Source: Musa acuminata AAA Group
Taxonomy: Eukaryota; Streptophyta; Magnoliopsida; Zingiberales; Musaceae
Length of the DNA stretch: 64,000 nt
Assembly: GCF_036884655.1 (NCBI RefSeq)
Contig: NC_088339.1
Location: 20,799,001-20,863,000 of the forward strand
Direction of reading: 5' to 3'
Positions within the stretch are counted from its first letter, which is position 1. Each line of letters opens with the position of its first letter. Under the pieces are notes generated by a model that searched no databases, had not been told where the DNA came from, and was given only the letters and a program-made list of their open reading frames with translations. This document shows, piece by piece, positions 10,914-24,179 of this stretch. Made by a program: the position numbers and the translations under genes.

Positions 10914-12420
10914 TGTTGAATCTCAGATTTTGATGATGAAACCAATTGATAAGTGTTTATGAATTGATCTATGTTTTGAGTGACGCAGGATGCTTCGATC
11001 AGGATGAGACAATTAAAGCAGGAAGAATCATGTTGGGTCAGAGGAAAACGTGTCAAAAGATTGGACGTCGGGCCGGAGGATCGGTCGACGTATCGACAGA
11101 AGGATTCGGGCCATGAATTCGGGCATCGATCCAAGAAGAATGGATATTGTGCCAAGGATATCGGAGTTGCAAGGTCAACTGGCCGATTGGGCAAGAGATG
11201 GCAAGAGAGGACGATGCGCCAAAGAATCGGACAAAGCGTCGATAGACTAATGACATGTCGGATGACATGATTCATGCTTAGTAATAATTGTCTAGATCGA
11301 AGTGTGTTTTTATGTGTGTAGGATTAACTATGATAGCAAGGCATAAAGCAAAATAAAGTCCCGGAGTTAAGAACGCAATTTCGTTGGGAGTTCGAGAGTT
11401 CGTCGGAAGTTTGAACGTTCGTCGAAAGTTCTACCGGAACCAACCGAGAAGTCTAGGAGCTTGCCAAAGAAGCTCATCAGAACTCGCCAAGAATATCGTC
11501 ATGAAGTCTAGGAACTTGCTGGGAGTCCGCTGGAACATTACCGAGAGATCGTCAGAAGATCGCCGGAAGCTCGCCGGAAGAAACCAGACTTATCTTGTTT
11601 AGAATATGTCTTAGGAATCGTAGTTAGCACATAATTAGAGTTGGGATTGGGAGGTAATCCTATCAACTCTATTAGGGGCCAATTGGGCCGGATTCAAGGC
11701 CCAACTAGGGAGGGTGCTGAAAGCATGGTCGGCGGTGGCACCGCTTGGGAAACAACACCCTAGGAAATCTGGGCGGTGGTACCACCAACAGCAATGCTGC
11801 CAGCGGTGGTACCGCCCAGTAGCAGATCCTCCGGCAGTAGAACCACCCAGGAACGACGGTGGTACCGCCAGTACCTAGGAAACCTAGGATGAGACCTTTT
11901 TAGGCTCCAAGTTTGAATCAACTTGAAGCCTATAAATACCCCTCTCATCCCTAGTTAACATACACAAGTATTGAGAATAAAAAAGAAAGAAAATGCTGCT
12001 ACAATCTTATGTGAACTCCTCTCAAAGTTCTAAGTGTTAGAATAGTTTGACAGAGGAGTAAGTGAGGGTGTAAGGGTTATCTCCTAAACCCGATAAAAGG
12101 AGAATCGAGTTGTAAAATGTGGTTGGTCTTCGCCTATTGAAGGAAGACCGATAGTGGATGCCGGTGGCCTCGACGGAAGAGGAATCGACGGAGTGGATGT
12201 AGGTCACGACGACCGAACCACCATAAAATCTGGTTTGCATTTACTTCTTGTAATTTACATAAACTGCAAACTGCCTTCAATATGCTCTTACTTCACTTTC
12301 AAAGTTAAGCATTTCCGAGTTTGGTTTTTATCGTACGAAAATATTTTTCGAACCGACGTATTTTACAACTGCACTAATTCACCCCCCCCCCCCCCTCTTA
12401 GTACCGACTTATTCCTAACA
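10914..12420 (+). repeat. S2 5' LTR (1507 bp)
   Basis: Starts tgttgaatctcag, ends ccgacttattcctaaca. It holds a gtcggaag-rich block (11385-11590), a cluster of gcggtggtaccgcc-like palindromes (11728-11875), TATA at 11930-11938 and a C-tract of 14 (12382-12395) equivalent to the G-tract of S1 read on the other strand. Confidence 0.9.
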
Positions 12421-12422
12421 GT

Positions 12423-12435
12423 TTGTATCATAGCC
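12423..12435 (+). promoter_or_regulatory. Primer-binding site of S2 (decayed)
   Basis: TTGTATCATAGCC follows the 5' LTR and is a mutated form of the initiator-Met PBS TGGTATCAGAGC. Confidence 0.6.
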
Positions 12436-12479
12436 TCGTAGTTCTCATTTGATTTTAACACCTAAGAGAAATTGCTCTT

Positions 12480-13361
12480 TTCAGCTTTTAAGAGGGACTT
12501 TCTCTCATTCGTCCTCCTTTTTTCAATAGGATGGTCTACACTTATTGGAAAACTCGAATGAGAGTTTTCTTGCTTTCGATTGATTTAAATTTATGGAATA
12601 TGGTCGAAAATGGATTTTAAATGTCTTCTCTTCCAATAAATGCTCTATTTTGTGCCTTAGACAAAAACGAATTCAATTGGGTTTCTTTGTGCGAAACGGC
12701 TTTCGATATTTGGCACATTCTTGAAACCACACACGAAGGCACTAGTAAATTAAAAGCTTCGAAGATTAATCTTTTAATATATTATTTTAAATTATTTCAT
12801 ATGAAACCAAGCGAAATCATTGTTGACATGTACACCCGTTTTATGGATGTTGTCAATGGTTTAAAAGCACTTGGTAGAAGTTTTTTGGATTTTGAACTTG
12901 TAAACAAGATTTTACGATCATTTTCTATAACTTGGGACTCTAAAGTAACGACCATACAAGAGGCCAAAGATTTGAATTGTTTTCCACTCGAAGAACTAAT
13001 AGGGTCTTTGATGACCTATGAAATGATGTGCAATGCACGTAAAGAACTTGAGAACCACCTTCCAAAGAATATGAAGGATTTTGAACTTAGAACAATTGAA
13101 GACCACTTGAGCATAAGCTCAAGTGACGGTGAACTTGAACTCCTCATTACGAAATTTAAAAAGTTCATGAAATAAAAATTAAAGAACAAAAAGAACCCAA
13201 CTACTTGCTATGAACGCAAGAAAAGGGAAGCACTTTGGGATGAATCGAGATCCTCCGAAGACGAGAAGAAAATCAACAAAGGCGAGGTGGCAAACTATGC
13301 CTTAACGGCTTTCGACGATGAGGTAATCAAAATGTCTTTAATTTATTTCAAAATTACATAA
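12480..13361 (+). pseudogene. S2 Gag (copia, Sirevirus-like), broken
   Basis: The N-terminal YWKTRMRVFL-type segment is at about 12540-12570, then a stop (near 12618). A long frame from 12621 carries NALFCALDKN, VDMYTRFMDVVNGL and FPLEELIGSL, to a stop near 13173. The C-terminal tail (TTCYERKK..LWDES, GEVANYAL) follows in the next frame to about 13361. Its sequence is close to S1 Gag. The zinc knuckle is missing in the same way as in S1: the codon for the second Cys is Arg (cgc) and the frame jumps to WDES. Structural protein only; no polymerase follows. Confidence 0.85.
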
Positions 13362-15504
13362 TACTTTTCATGAGTTATTTTTAATTTAGTTTAGAATTAA
13401 TTTTCTTAAAAATTATATATTTAATAATAAAAATATAAAAAATTAGGAATCATGCTTATCATTCTAGTAATTTTGAAAATAATCATGAAAATTATATGTT
13501 TATGATAAATAAAATAATTTTGATTAAAAATGCCTTACGAAATCATGTTTGATGATATCATGCCTAATAAATTTATTTTTTAAAATTATGCATGATGATT
13601 CTTGCGATTTATATATTATCGATTTTTACGGTAATGAAAATTACTTTTTCAGTTTTGAAAATGATGCATGTTTTGATTTGGCATAAATGAAAAATGTATG
13701 CTTATATTAAATAATGTAAGTATCATACTTGATGATTTTATATTTAAATTATAAATGATGATTTGAAGTAATGATGATTTTTGGGTAATTCATGGTTTAT
13801 TGATCTTGATGATTTCTATGATAAGATTTTCTCTTTCGATCTTAAACTATGATGTATGGTTTTCATATGAAAAACCTAAGCATACTTATATGAAATCAAT
13901 CACTTAAAATAAAACATATAAAAAGAAAAATATATCTTAATGAAAATGTAATGATGATTTGAAAGCATGCTTAACGAGTTTATATTTTGAACTTTTGCAT
14001 GATAATTTTTGTGATATTTTGAAAGTTCTTTTTTGGTGTTAATCAATGATGCATGGATTTAAAAGAAAAGAACATGCATATATGAAATCAATCAATAAGT
14101 TGAAACAAAAGGAGGAAAGCATTTTTTTTTTCTCTATCTTATCGATTTTTCACTGAGAGACCAATCAAATTATTTATGCCATTTTGAATCTCTTGAAAGA
14201 AATGTTAAGATTTTGATGATTTTAACGATTTGAATTTGAATGAGTTTTATCAAAATCATGATCTTGGTTTCTTGGAATTACTTGAGATTTTTTGAATCAA
14301 GATCTCTTCTTTGTACACCTATAATTTTTTATTCTTGGTATTTTATTTAAAGAAGAGATTTACTATATGAATAATGTCTTTTGGTATTCAAGTGGTCTTA
14401 TCTTTGATGACATGATTTCTTTGTATTTATGACACGAATGTCTTGAAATAATTAAAATATTTTACACTATTATGTTTTTCCCTTATTCTTTCTTGTTTAC
14501 AAAGATAAAAGGGGGAAAAGTTATGATCATGTATGGTAGGATGTAATTTGATAAATTGATACCATCATGATGTGAAATATTTATGATTTGGAATGATGCA
14601 TGCAATACTTATGCTTTTTATTATGATGATATATGTGATGTATTGCATATGATGTGAATCGTGATTGAAATTACTTTGATTTGAATTCAAGGTTTATCTC
14701 AATTATGGTATTTTGAAATAAGAATTAATACTTTACCTTTGTCATGATTTAAAAATTATTGTAAAGGAAAAAAATTATAATATTGTATTCTTCCCTTCTT
14801 TTTAATAATGACAAAGGGGGAAAAAAATTGCTAGCTCAAGATGCAAAATTTAAAAACTTGCACATTGCAAAAGAAGCAAACTTGCTAGCTTGCTCATCTC
14901 AAAAGAGAAGCAAGAAGTGCTATCTTACAAATCTCAAGACGCACAAATGCAAACTTGCAAATTTTATAATTTTGCACATCATTAAAATTTATGATGATTT
15001 GGTGATTATGCATATTCTAAAATATTATAAGATTCACTATGTTGCATGATGTAGAACTTGCTATCTTGAACATCACCAAGAAGTGTTATCTTGCCTATCT
15101 CAAGAAGCAAAAAATATTAACTTGCATATCTAGCAAAACTTACAAACTTGTATATTTCAAGAAGCAAGAGTTGCTTTCTTGCACATCTCTAAATTGCTAG
15201 TTTGCATGTTCTAAAATTTTATAAATTTTTTGCTAACTTGCATGATAATAAAAATTAAGATTTATGATGCAATGATCTGAACTTGTATGTCTGAAACACT
15301 TGCTCGTTACACTTATCCTTTTTGTTGATGACAAAGGGGGAGAAGTATGATGTTATGTATAAGTTTATGATAACATGTTGCTTAGATTTTTTAATCCAAG
15401 AGTTCTATCAAATATGGTATATTGATAGGGGGAGTTTATTTAAACTCTGAGAGTTAAGATAAACTTCATCATCAAATGGTTGTCATCATCAAAAAGGGAG
15501 AGAT
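13362..15504 (+). other. Non-coding internal region of S2 with polypurine tract
   Basis: AT-rich, no pol domain seen. From 14820 it shares with S1 the gcaagctagc / cttgctagcttgc words and the agaagcaagaagtgctatcttgc phrases. The terminal tract aaaaagggagagat (15491-15504) precedes the 3' LTR. Related tracts occur near 14510, 14810, 15335 and 15428, another multi-PPT arrangement. Confidence 0.7.
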
Positions 15505-17082
15505 TGTTAAATCTCGGATTTTGATGATGAAACCAGTTGATAAATGTTTATGAATTGATCTGTGTTTTGAGTGACGCAAGATGCTTCGATCAGGATGAGA
15601 TAATTAAAGCAGGAAGAATTATGTTGGGCCGGAGGAAAATGTGTCAGAAGATTGGACGTCGGGCCAGAGGATCGGTCGACGTATCGACAGAAGGCTTTGG
15701 GCCATGAATTCGAGCATCGTGCCAAGAAGAACGAATATTGCGCCAAGGATATCAGAGTTGCAAGGTTAACTGACCGATTGGGCAATAGGTCGCAAGAGAG
15801 GACGATGTGCCAAAGAATCGGATAAAGCGTCGATGGACTAATGATATGCCCGACGACATGATTCATACTTAGTAATAATTGTCTAGATCGAAGTGTGTTT
15901 TTATATGTGCAGGATTAACTATAATTGCAAGGCATAAAGCAAAATGAAGTCCCGGAGTCAAGAACGTGATTTCGTTAGGAGTTCGAGAGTTTGTCGGAAG
16001 TCTGGACGTTCGTCGGAAGTTCTGTCGGAACCAACCGAGAAGTCTAGGAGCTTGCCAAAGAAGCTCATCAGAACTCTCCAAGAAGATCGTCGTGAAGTCC
16101 ATGAGCTTGTTGGGAGTCCGCCGGAACATTACCGGGAGATCGTCAGAAGTTCGCCGGAAGATCGTCGGAAACTCGCTAGAAGAAACTGGACTTATTTTGT
16201 TTAGAATATGTCTTAGGAATCGTAGTTAGCACATAATTAAAGTTGGGATAGGGAGGTAATCCCATCAACTCTATTAGGGGCTAACTAGCTTGAAGTTGGG
16301 CTGGTTTGGGCTAGATTCAAGGCCCAACTAGGGTGATGAAAGCCTAGCCGGCGGTGGCATCGCTAGGGCTGGCGGTGGCACCACCTGGGGAACAGCACCC
16401 CAAGAAATCTGGGCAGTGGTATCACCAACAGCAATGCTGCCAACGATGGTACTGCCCCTGTTAGACGGTGGTATTGCCCAGTAGCCAATCCTGCGATGGT
16501 AGTACTGCCTAGGAATGGCAGTGGTACCGCCAATACCCAAGAAACCTGGGATGAGACTTTTTTAGGCTCCAAGTTTGAATCAACTTGAAGTTTATAAATA
16601 CCCCTCTCATTCATGGTTAACATACATAAGTATTGAGAGTGAAAAAGAAAGAAAGCGCTGCTGCAATCTTGTGTGAACTCCTCTCAAAGTTCTAAGTATT
16701 ATAATAGTTTGAGAGAGGAGCAAGTGGGGGTGTAAGGGTTATCTCCTAAACCTGATAAAAAGAGAATCGAGTTGTAAAAGGTGGTTGGTATTCGCCTATT
16801 GAAGGAAGACCGATAGTGGATGCTAGTGGCCTCGACGGAAGAGGAATTGGCGGAGTGGATGTAGGTCACGACGACCGAACCACTATAAAATCTTGTTTGC
16901 ATTTACTTCTTGCAATTTACATTAACTGCAAATTGCCTTCAATATGCTCTTACTTCGCTTTCAAAGTTAAGCATTTTCGAGTTCGGTTTTTATCGTACGA
17001 AAATATTTTCAAACCGACGTATTTTACCGCTGCACTAATTCAACCCCCCCCCCCCCCTCTTAGTGCCGACTTGTTCCTAACA
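15505..17082 (+). repeat. S2 3' LTR (1578 bp)
   Basis: Starts tgttaaatctcgg, ends ttgttcctaaca. Visibly more diverged from its 5' partner than the two S1 LTRs are from each other, so S2 is the older insertion. TATA at 16591-16600; C-tract of 14 at 17044-17057. Confidence 0.9.
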
Positions 17083-18140
17083 TACTCCACTCTTTGATAC
17101 TAGACTTATAGGTATGAAAGTTTTAGATCTAGCATAATTGGTTATCGGGAGTGGTAGCCAACCTAACAAGGACAATTGAGTATCGATAAATGATCATCTG
17201 CTCTTGGTATCATGAGAGGAATATCCTTTATGTTCTTTTTCAAGAAAATCCCTAGCCATGGTCATTCGGATTGAGAGAGAATGAGTTCTTCGAGGAAATC
17301 TGATTATTAGACCAAGACTCATGTAGATTCCATATGAGCCTGACAGCACCATGCCCGATATATGGTCTTTAAGATATTGATAGAAAAGAGACCGTAGATA
17401 CATGGTCATTGAAGACAAACAAGTCTAATAGATTGAATTCCCCTATATTATCTAGATGGTCACACACATATGATAGGTGTTATGACGAGTAGAGGTTCAT
17501 ATATGAGATCTCCATTGGAGCCCCTATCTTATTGGATATCCAATAAACCCTTTAATTATTGGATCTTTTGGGTGAGACCCAATAAGACTAAATAGATATT
17601 ATTGGATAGAGATTCACTAATCCAAGAGGCTTAGGTAATTGGATAGAGATTCAGTACCTAATAGGGCATGATCCATTATGGTTAAGTGGTATGAACTCTA
17701 TAATTAAGAGGGGCCAAAAGGTGACAGAGGCTAGTCACCTTTTGGCTGCCCCTCCTATACTCCTCCCTCTCCTCTCCCCCTCAATAGATAGCCCCAGTTT
17801 GGGGCATGTGGACAGCAAGAAGGGTTGGCCCCTTCTTGATCACATGGTACACGTAGAGAGAAAGATCGTGTAGCGATTTAAGGAGCATGTTTGTCGCATC
17901 TACTGTGTGGATAAGGAATACAATTGACCTCCTTCATCCACTCCTACAAATCTAGAATTTTTCAAGGATATATAATCTCCTTATGTAACAAATCTCACTT
18001 GATACGTGCGGTTTTCGGTTTTACGATTTTTGCGCACTAATCTTCGTATGACGATGAGATACTTTTTCAAAAAAAATCTATGTTTTTGTTTTTTCTATTC
18101 TTCAATTACGCATGTGATGCTCTAATCAGATTTCCCAACA
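17083..18140 (+). repeat. H 5' LTR, second part
   Basis: Continues the H LTR after S2 and ends cagatttcccaaca. Compared with the 3' LTR it lacks a segment around the ggactatggc...tatatgg block (near 17450), so it is shorter. Confidence 0.85.
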
Positions 18141-18141
18141 G

Positions 18142-18153
18142 TGGTATCAAAGC
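18142..18153 (+). promoter_or_regulatory. Primer-binding site of H
   Basis: tggtatcaaagc one base after the LTR end, a single-base variant of TGGTATCAGAGC. Confidence 0.85.
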
Positions 18154-18601
18154 CAAGTTGTTTCATGCGACGATTGGTTTTTAGAAACCAAGGGTGTCCT
18201 ACGGCTAAGGATTCATAGACTTAGGGTAACCTTGGTGGCTAGGGTTTCCTAGTTACATGGGGCACCCTAGGGTAGGGTACCCTAAAAAATTCTATAAAGT
18301 AATTAATTAATTAATTTAATTAATTAATTAATTATTTATTTATTTAGTAGTCCTAAATGATGATGCGTACATGTGATGTAGGATGTGGACAAATCATCAT
18401 GGATCGTATGATGTGATTTGATTATTATATTATTATTGGGGCCTGTGAGCCTTCATTTTTTCTTATTTATTGTCGGGTGTACGTGCTTGTGATTATGTTG
18501 TAATTACACGAGAAGGTGTGGTGGGAGCGTAGAAGTGACAACGGGACCCATGAGGCTGAGATGGACGATCACAGAGTATGGAGATGTGCCGATGCACACA
18601 T
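18154..18601 (+). other. H leader, part 1
   Basis: Untranslated leader of H, interrupted by S3 at gcacacat. Contains a ttaattaatt-rich stretch near 18300-18345. No coding signal. Confidence 0.6.
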
Positions 18602-19846
18602 TGTTAGGATCGTAAAGGGACTAAGAGGGGAGAGTAAATTAGTGCTTTCGGAAAAAAAAGTTTCGATTTGAAATTTTCAATCGAAAAATATGTATCAGAA
18701 ATGCGTTTAACTTAGAATGTGAGTAAGGGTAGTGAGCAATTAAATAAATTAGTAAAAGCAAGAAAAAGTATAAAGAGAAATGCAAACCAAATTTATAATG
18801 GTTCGGTCGTTCCAACTTACGTCCACTCCCGATTCCTCTTCCCTCGAGGCCATCGACTTTTACTACCAATCTTCTTTTCAATGGGCAAAGATCAACTACC
18901 CTTGTTACATCTCTTTCTCTTTTTCACAGGTTTAGGAAAGAACCTTCATACCTCTCTTTTATAAGAAAATCACACACCTCCCTAGTATGACCTCTAAACA
19001 CAAGGAGGAAGAGACTCAACACTTTTCAAGAGAGTTTACATACTTCAAATCATAAGTTTTCATACTTGCACCAAGTAAGCATGGGTGGGGTATTTATAGA
19101 CCCCAAATAGCTTCAAAAATAGAACCACAAATTCAAAACCCCGAGTTTTCGAGGTACTAGCGGTACTACTACCGAACAGAGCATGGCAATTTGGGCTTTG
19201 GCAGTACCATTGCCTACTTGGGCGGTACTACCGTTGGGATTCCCAGAAAAGCACAACTCATGCTTTCTAACTTTCAAGCGGTACCACCGCCCAACCCAAC
19301 CCTAGGTCATTGAATTGGCCTTTTAACAAGCACATTTCGACCTTGGTTCAAGCCTAATGGGCTCCAATTTGGCATGGTTACGCCCCAAAACTAACTCAAT
19401 TAGACTTTAAATGACTTTGATCAAGAGTAACAACTCTAATTACAATCATGAAGCCTTCAACATGTTGTTCGGCATCTCATCTGTTCATCCGGAACTTCAT
19501 CCGAACCTCCGACGCATCGTCTTTTCCTTCAGCATATTGCTTGATCCATCGACATGTTGACCTCCCATAACATATGATCTTCTTAGAGCAATACCTGATC
19601 CTTCTGGCCTAATGTCCGAACTCATGGCACAAAGTTCATCCTCCGGCACGTCGACCAATCCTCCGGCCCTATGTCATATCTTTAACATGATGCTCTCTGA
19701 TCCAACATCTAATTCTCTTGCTTCAACGATTTACCTTTCGATGGTTCGAGTCCATGATCGAAGTTTCTCCTATGTCACTTATCTTAAACGCTTATTAGTC
19801 AATAAACTCATTAATTGGTTTCATCATCAAAATCTGGGATTCAATA
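18602..19846 (-). repeat. S3 3' LTR (1245 bp)
   Basis: Pairs with 25234-26551. Contains a gcggtactaccgcc-type palindrome cluster (19140-19300) and TATA (19085-19106). The G-tract is decayed (gaggggagag). Confidence 0.85.
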
Positions 19847-20826
19847 GTCTCCCCCTTTTTATGATGATAACTAATTGATGACAAAGTATTAACAAAACTC
19901 CCCTTGTCTATATGTCATTTTGAAATGAACTCAAAATCAAAAAATGATAACCTTTCCATGGTACTCTTTGAAATTCAATTCGAAATAAATTTTAATAAAA
20001 ATCATAGTAACTTTCATCACAAAGATCATATGTATAATTTCAATTTTCATTGCAAAGATCAAAATAATCATAGTGACTTTCATTGCAAAAGTTATATGCA
20101 TAATTTTAATTTTAATTGGTAAAGATCAAAGTAATCATTGCACACTTCATATGCATATCAAAATAATTATTGTAGATATCCTATGCATAATTTCAAATCA
20201 TCATAATATCAAAGTAATCATTACATACATCATATGCATAATTTCAAATTATCATAAGTTACCACATCATAATTTTTCAATGTCATCAAAGAGTACATTC
20301 AAAGTATGTATAATTTCAAATTATCATAAGTTAAGACATCATAATTTTTCAATGTCATCAAAGAGTACAATCGAAGTAATCATTGCATACATCATATACA
20401 TAATTCCATATCATCATCAGTTAAGACATTGTCATCAAAGAGTACTTTGGACGTCTCTCCCTTTATCATCAAAAAAAAAAAAAAAAAAGAGAAATGTGTA
20501 AGTCACTACTCCTCTCTCCCCCTTTGTCACCATAAAAAAGAAGAGAAAAATATCATGGATTCATAGTGCTATTTCTCATCATTTACATTAATATGTCAAT
20601 TGTAAAGTTATTTTGATATCACATAAGGATATTAATATAAAAAATAAGTTCAAGTCATGCGAGATCAATTTGATGATGGGATCTACAAGTCATGAAAACA
20701 TAAACAGCGATAAATCAAGATAATGATCCGTTTAAATAAATCTTCTCCTTAAAAAAAAAATCATATGAGAAGAATTCATGCATTTGAAGGATTCAACATG
20801 CCTAATTCTCTTTTGATAAAATTGAA
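19847..20826 (-). other. S3 3' non-coding region
   Basis: Tandem-like repeats of gcataatttcaaattatcat and tcatcaaagagtac words, several polypurine-like tracts on the minus strand (near 19850, 19896, 20452, 20510) and an A-tract at 20470-20489. No envelope-like ORF seen. Confidence 0.6.
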
Positions 20827-21564
20827 TTATTCCTCGTTCAATGGTTTAGTAAAAATATCTACTAATTGATATTTTGTGTCATTGAAATCTAAAGATACAT
20901 CATGATTATTAGTATGATCCCTAATAAAATGATGTCTAGTATCTATGTATTTAGTCCTAAAGTGTTGAATAGGATTCTTTGTTAAACAAATTACACTAGT
21001 ATTATCACATTTTATATGGATATTTTTCACGTAAAGTCCATAATCTTCCAAGGTATTCTTCATCCAAATTACTTATGCATAGCAAGCACCTACCATTACA
21101 TATTCAGCTTCGGCTATAGATAATGTAATAGAATTTTATTTCTTGGAAGATCAAGAAACAAGTGCATGACTTAGAAACTGACATTTTGCAGAGGTACTTT
21201 TTCTATCTATTCTACATCCTGCAAAGTCAGCATCATCATATGCAATTAAATCAAAATTTTTAGATTTTGGATACCATAATCCTAGATTAGGAGTTCCTTT
21301 TAAGTATCTAAAAATTCTTTTAACTACTTTATAATGAGATTGTTTAGGATTTGACTGAAATTTTGTACAACACCCAACACTAAATATTATATCAGGTCTA
21401 GTTGCAGTAAGATATAATAAACTACTTATCATACCTCTATAAGTTTTTTGATCAAAGCATTCTCCATTATTATCCATGTCTAATTTGGTAGAAATATTCA
21501 TCGACGTGTTAATGGCCTTAGTACTATCCAAGTGAAACCATTTTAGTAGATCCAAAGTATACAT
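20827..21564 (-). pseudogene. S3 RT C-terminus and RNase H (copia)
   Basis: Minus-strand frames carry the copia signatures YRGMISSLLYLTATRPDI, YDDADFAGCRIDRKST, IHIKCDNTSVICLTKNP and YIDTRHHFIRD, then VDIFTKPL near the end. The two frames are separated by stops near 21090-21150. In an active element this domain degrades RNA in the RNA:DNA hybrid. Decayed. Confidence 0.85.
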
Positions 21565-22250
21565 AATTTGATTAAAAAAAGTTCAATCACTTAGTTGCTT
21601 AATTTGTAATCCTAAGAAAAATGTCAATTCATCCATTAAACTCATTTCAAATTCTTGGCTTATACTTTTGGCAAATGATTCACATAAAGATTCATTTGTA
21701 AAACTAAAAATAATATCAACATAAATTTGAACAATAAAAAAATTATTTTTAAAATATTTAATAAATATATGGTATCGATCTTAACTTTCAAAAAATTATT
21801 TTGAATAAGAAAAGAACTAAGCCTCTCGTATCAAGCCCCAAGGGCTTACTTAAACTCATAGAGAGCCTTAGATAACTTATAAACATGGTTTTGAAGAAAA
21901 ATATTTTTAAATCCGAGTGATTGCTCAACATAAACTTCTTCAAAAATAAAATCATTAAGAAAATCACTTTTGACATCCATTTGAAATAACTTAAAATTTT
22001 TAAAATAAGTGTAGGTAAGGAGCATCCTTATGGCTTCAAGTCTTGCTATAGAAGCAAAAGTTTCTTTATAGTATATACCTTCTTCTTGGTTGAAACCTTT
22101 GGCCACTAATCTAACTTTGTTTCGAATAATGATACATTGTTCATCTTGCTTATTCCTAAAGACTCATTTAGTGTCAATCATCATATAATCACTAGGTCTA
22201 GGAACAATAGTCCAAACCTTGTTTCTTTTAAATTGATTTAATTTTTCATA
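21565..22250 (-). pseudogene. S3 reverse transcriptase palm (copia), decayed
   Basis: The minus strand gives MAKGFNQEEGIYYKETFAS and LFQMDVKSDFLNDFIFEEV, the conserved N-terminal RT block of copia elements. Stops and frameshifts follow towards the YVDD region, which is not intact. Confidence 0.8.
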
Positions 22251-23410
22251 CATTGTAAAAACTCATGAGTCATATTCGAGAGTATTGTCAATGCATTTAG
22301 GTTCAATTTGAGACAAAAAAAAAGTAACATTTGCACAAAAATTTTTAAATGAAGAACAAGTTTGAACACATTTTGATGTATCTCCAATTATTTGCTCCTT
22401 ATGATGTGTATCTATATACTTCCATTCCTTGGGTAAGGATTCTTTGGAAGTAGATGTATCCAAGTTGTTTTAGAGAGGAGAATTCTCATTCAAATTCAAT
22501 ATATCAAATTTAAAATCATCATCAAAATCATTTTTCTTAAATTCGGGAGACTCATTAAAAACAACATGGATAGATTCCTCGATAACTAAAGTTCTTTAAT
22601 TGAAAACTTGATAAGCTTTAGAAATAGAGGAATATCCAAGAAAAAAGCCTCCATCGAATTTTACATCAAATTTTCCTAATACATCTTTTTTTATTTAAAA
22701 TAAAATATTTACAACAAAAAACTTTAAAATATGAAATGTTGGGTCTTTTATTATTCTATAATTCATAAGGAATTTTAGATAATAGTGGTCTTATGAGAAC
22801 CCTATTCATGACATAGCATGTAGTGTTAACGACTTTAGCTCAAAAATATTTTAGTAGACTATGTTCATTAAGCATGGTTCTTGCCATCTCTTGTAAACTC
22901 CTATTTTTTTCTCTCAATAACTCCATTTTGTTGTGGATTTCTTGGAGTAGAAAAATTATGGTCATACCCATTTGAATCATAAAATTTTTAAAAATCATGA
23001 TTTTTAAATCCATCATCATAATTACTACGAATAGAAGAAATCATAAAATATTTTTCATTTTGAACTTATTTGTAAAGCTTTATAAAATATTTAAAATAAT
23101 CATTTTTATGTGCCAAAAAGTATGTCCAAGTATATCTATTATAATCACCAATAATCATAAAATCATATTTACTATCTCCTAGACTTGTGATATCAATTGG
23201 TTCAAATAAATCCATATGAATTAATTATAACGGTCTAGAGGTACTCATTTGATTTTTAGGTTTAAAGCTACCCTTTATTTGTTTACCTAGTCGACATGCA
23301 TCGTAAACTTTATCTTTGACAAATTTAATTTTAGGCATTCCTCTTACAAGTTTTTTAGTTATAATTTGTGAGATTAATTTCATACTTGCATGACCTAATC
23401 TCCTATGTCA
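22251..23410 (-). pseudogene. S3 integrase region (copia), decayed
   Basis: Lies between the pre-integrase block (23414-23761) and RT. Short readable pieces of copia integrase occur in several frames, but no long one. Placed by order and partial similarity. Confidence 0.55.
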
Positions 23411-23900
23411 CAACTATGCATCATCGTTTAAAATCGAAAAATAAGTTTCATTATGAAAATCATCAAAATCAATAGTATATACATTATCACTCCTTAAGAC
23501 TATCATAGATTTATTTTTATGTGGTATCTCTACAATATAAGCATTAGATTCAAATTTATTGTTATAACCCTTATCACACAATTGACTAATACTTACTAAG
23601 TTGTGTTTTAAGATATCTACTAATAGAATATCTTCAATCAAAAGATTTGATTTGTTACATATATTTCCTTTGTCAATAATTTTTCTTTTGTTGTTGTCTC
23701 CGAAAATGACATCCCTATCATAGCTAGTGAGCTGTGAGAAATGTGTTGGATCTCCGATCATGTGCCTTTAGCATTCACTATCAAGATATCATTTCTTGCT
23801 CCTAGCTTTTGATTGAAGACATACCTACAAGAAAGAGGGATTTGCTTTAAATATCCATTTAACTGTGAGTCCTTCATGGTTAGATCTACATTTCTTGACT
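23411..23900 (-). pseudogene. S3 protease / GAG-pre-integrase region
   Basis: The minus strand reads MIGDPTHFSQLTSYD, DILLVDILKHNLVSISQLCD and YNNKFESNAY, typical of Sirevirus protease C-terminus and pre-integrase segment. The residual DSG active site was not found intact. Confidence 0.75.
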
Positions 23901-24179
23901 TTTGACATTAAATCATTTATGGTTCTTTTAGGAACTCAAACTAATTTATTAGAGCTATATTTTTTTAAATTAACATGTATACGCAAAATAATCACATCTT
24001 TCACAAAAATTATATTTAACTTTAGTGGGAACATGTAATGTGAGTCATTTTATAAATGTAGTTGACTTTTGTTTAGTGTTGCTACTCACAAAGCTGATTC
24101 CTTCCTTTCTATATACATAACCTCTATTAGCAAAAATTATATTTAATAATTTTTTTCTAATTTTAAAATTTTATAATGT

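Larger units (their letters stand above)
10914..17082 (+). mobile_element. S2: gag-only Sirevirus-like copia element
   Basis: 6.2-kb element with LTRs 10914-12420 and 15505-17082 (TG...CA), a decayed PBS, one broken gag and about 2.1 kb of non-coding DNA ending in a polypurine tract. The target duplication is tactc at 17083-17087 with tacta at 10909-10913. The empty site is visible in the paralogous LTR copies at 10321-10360 and 31741-31780 (gagtactctactctttg). No pol motifs are present. Its LTR ends and gag are related to S1. Confidence 0.9.
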
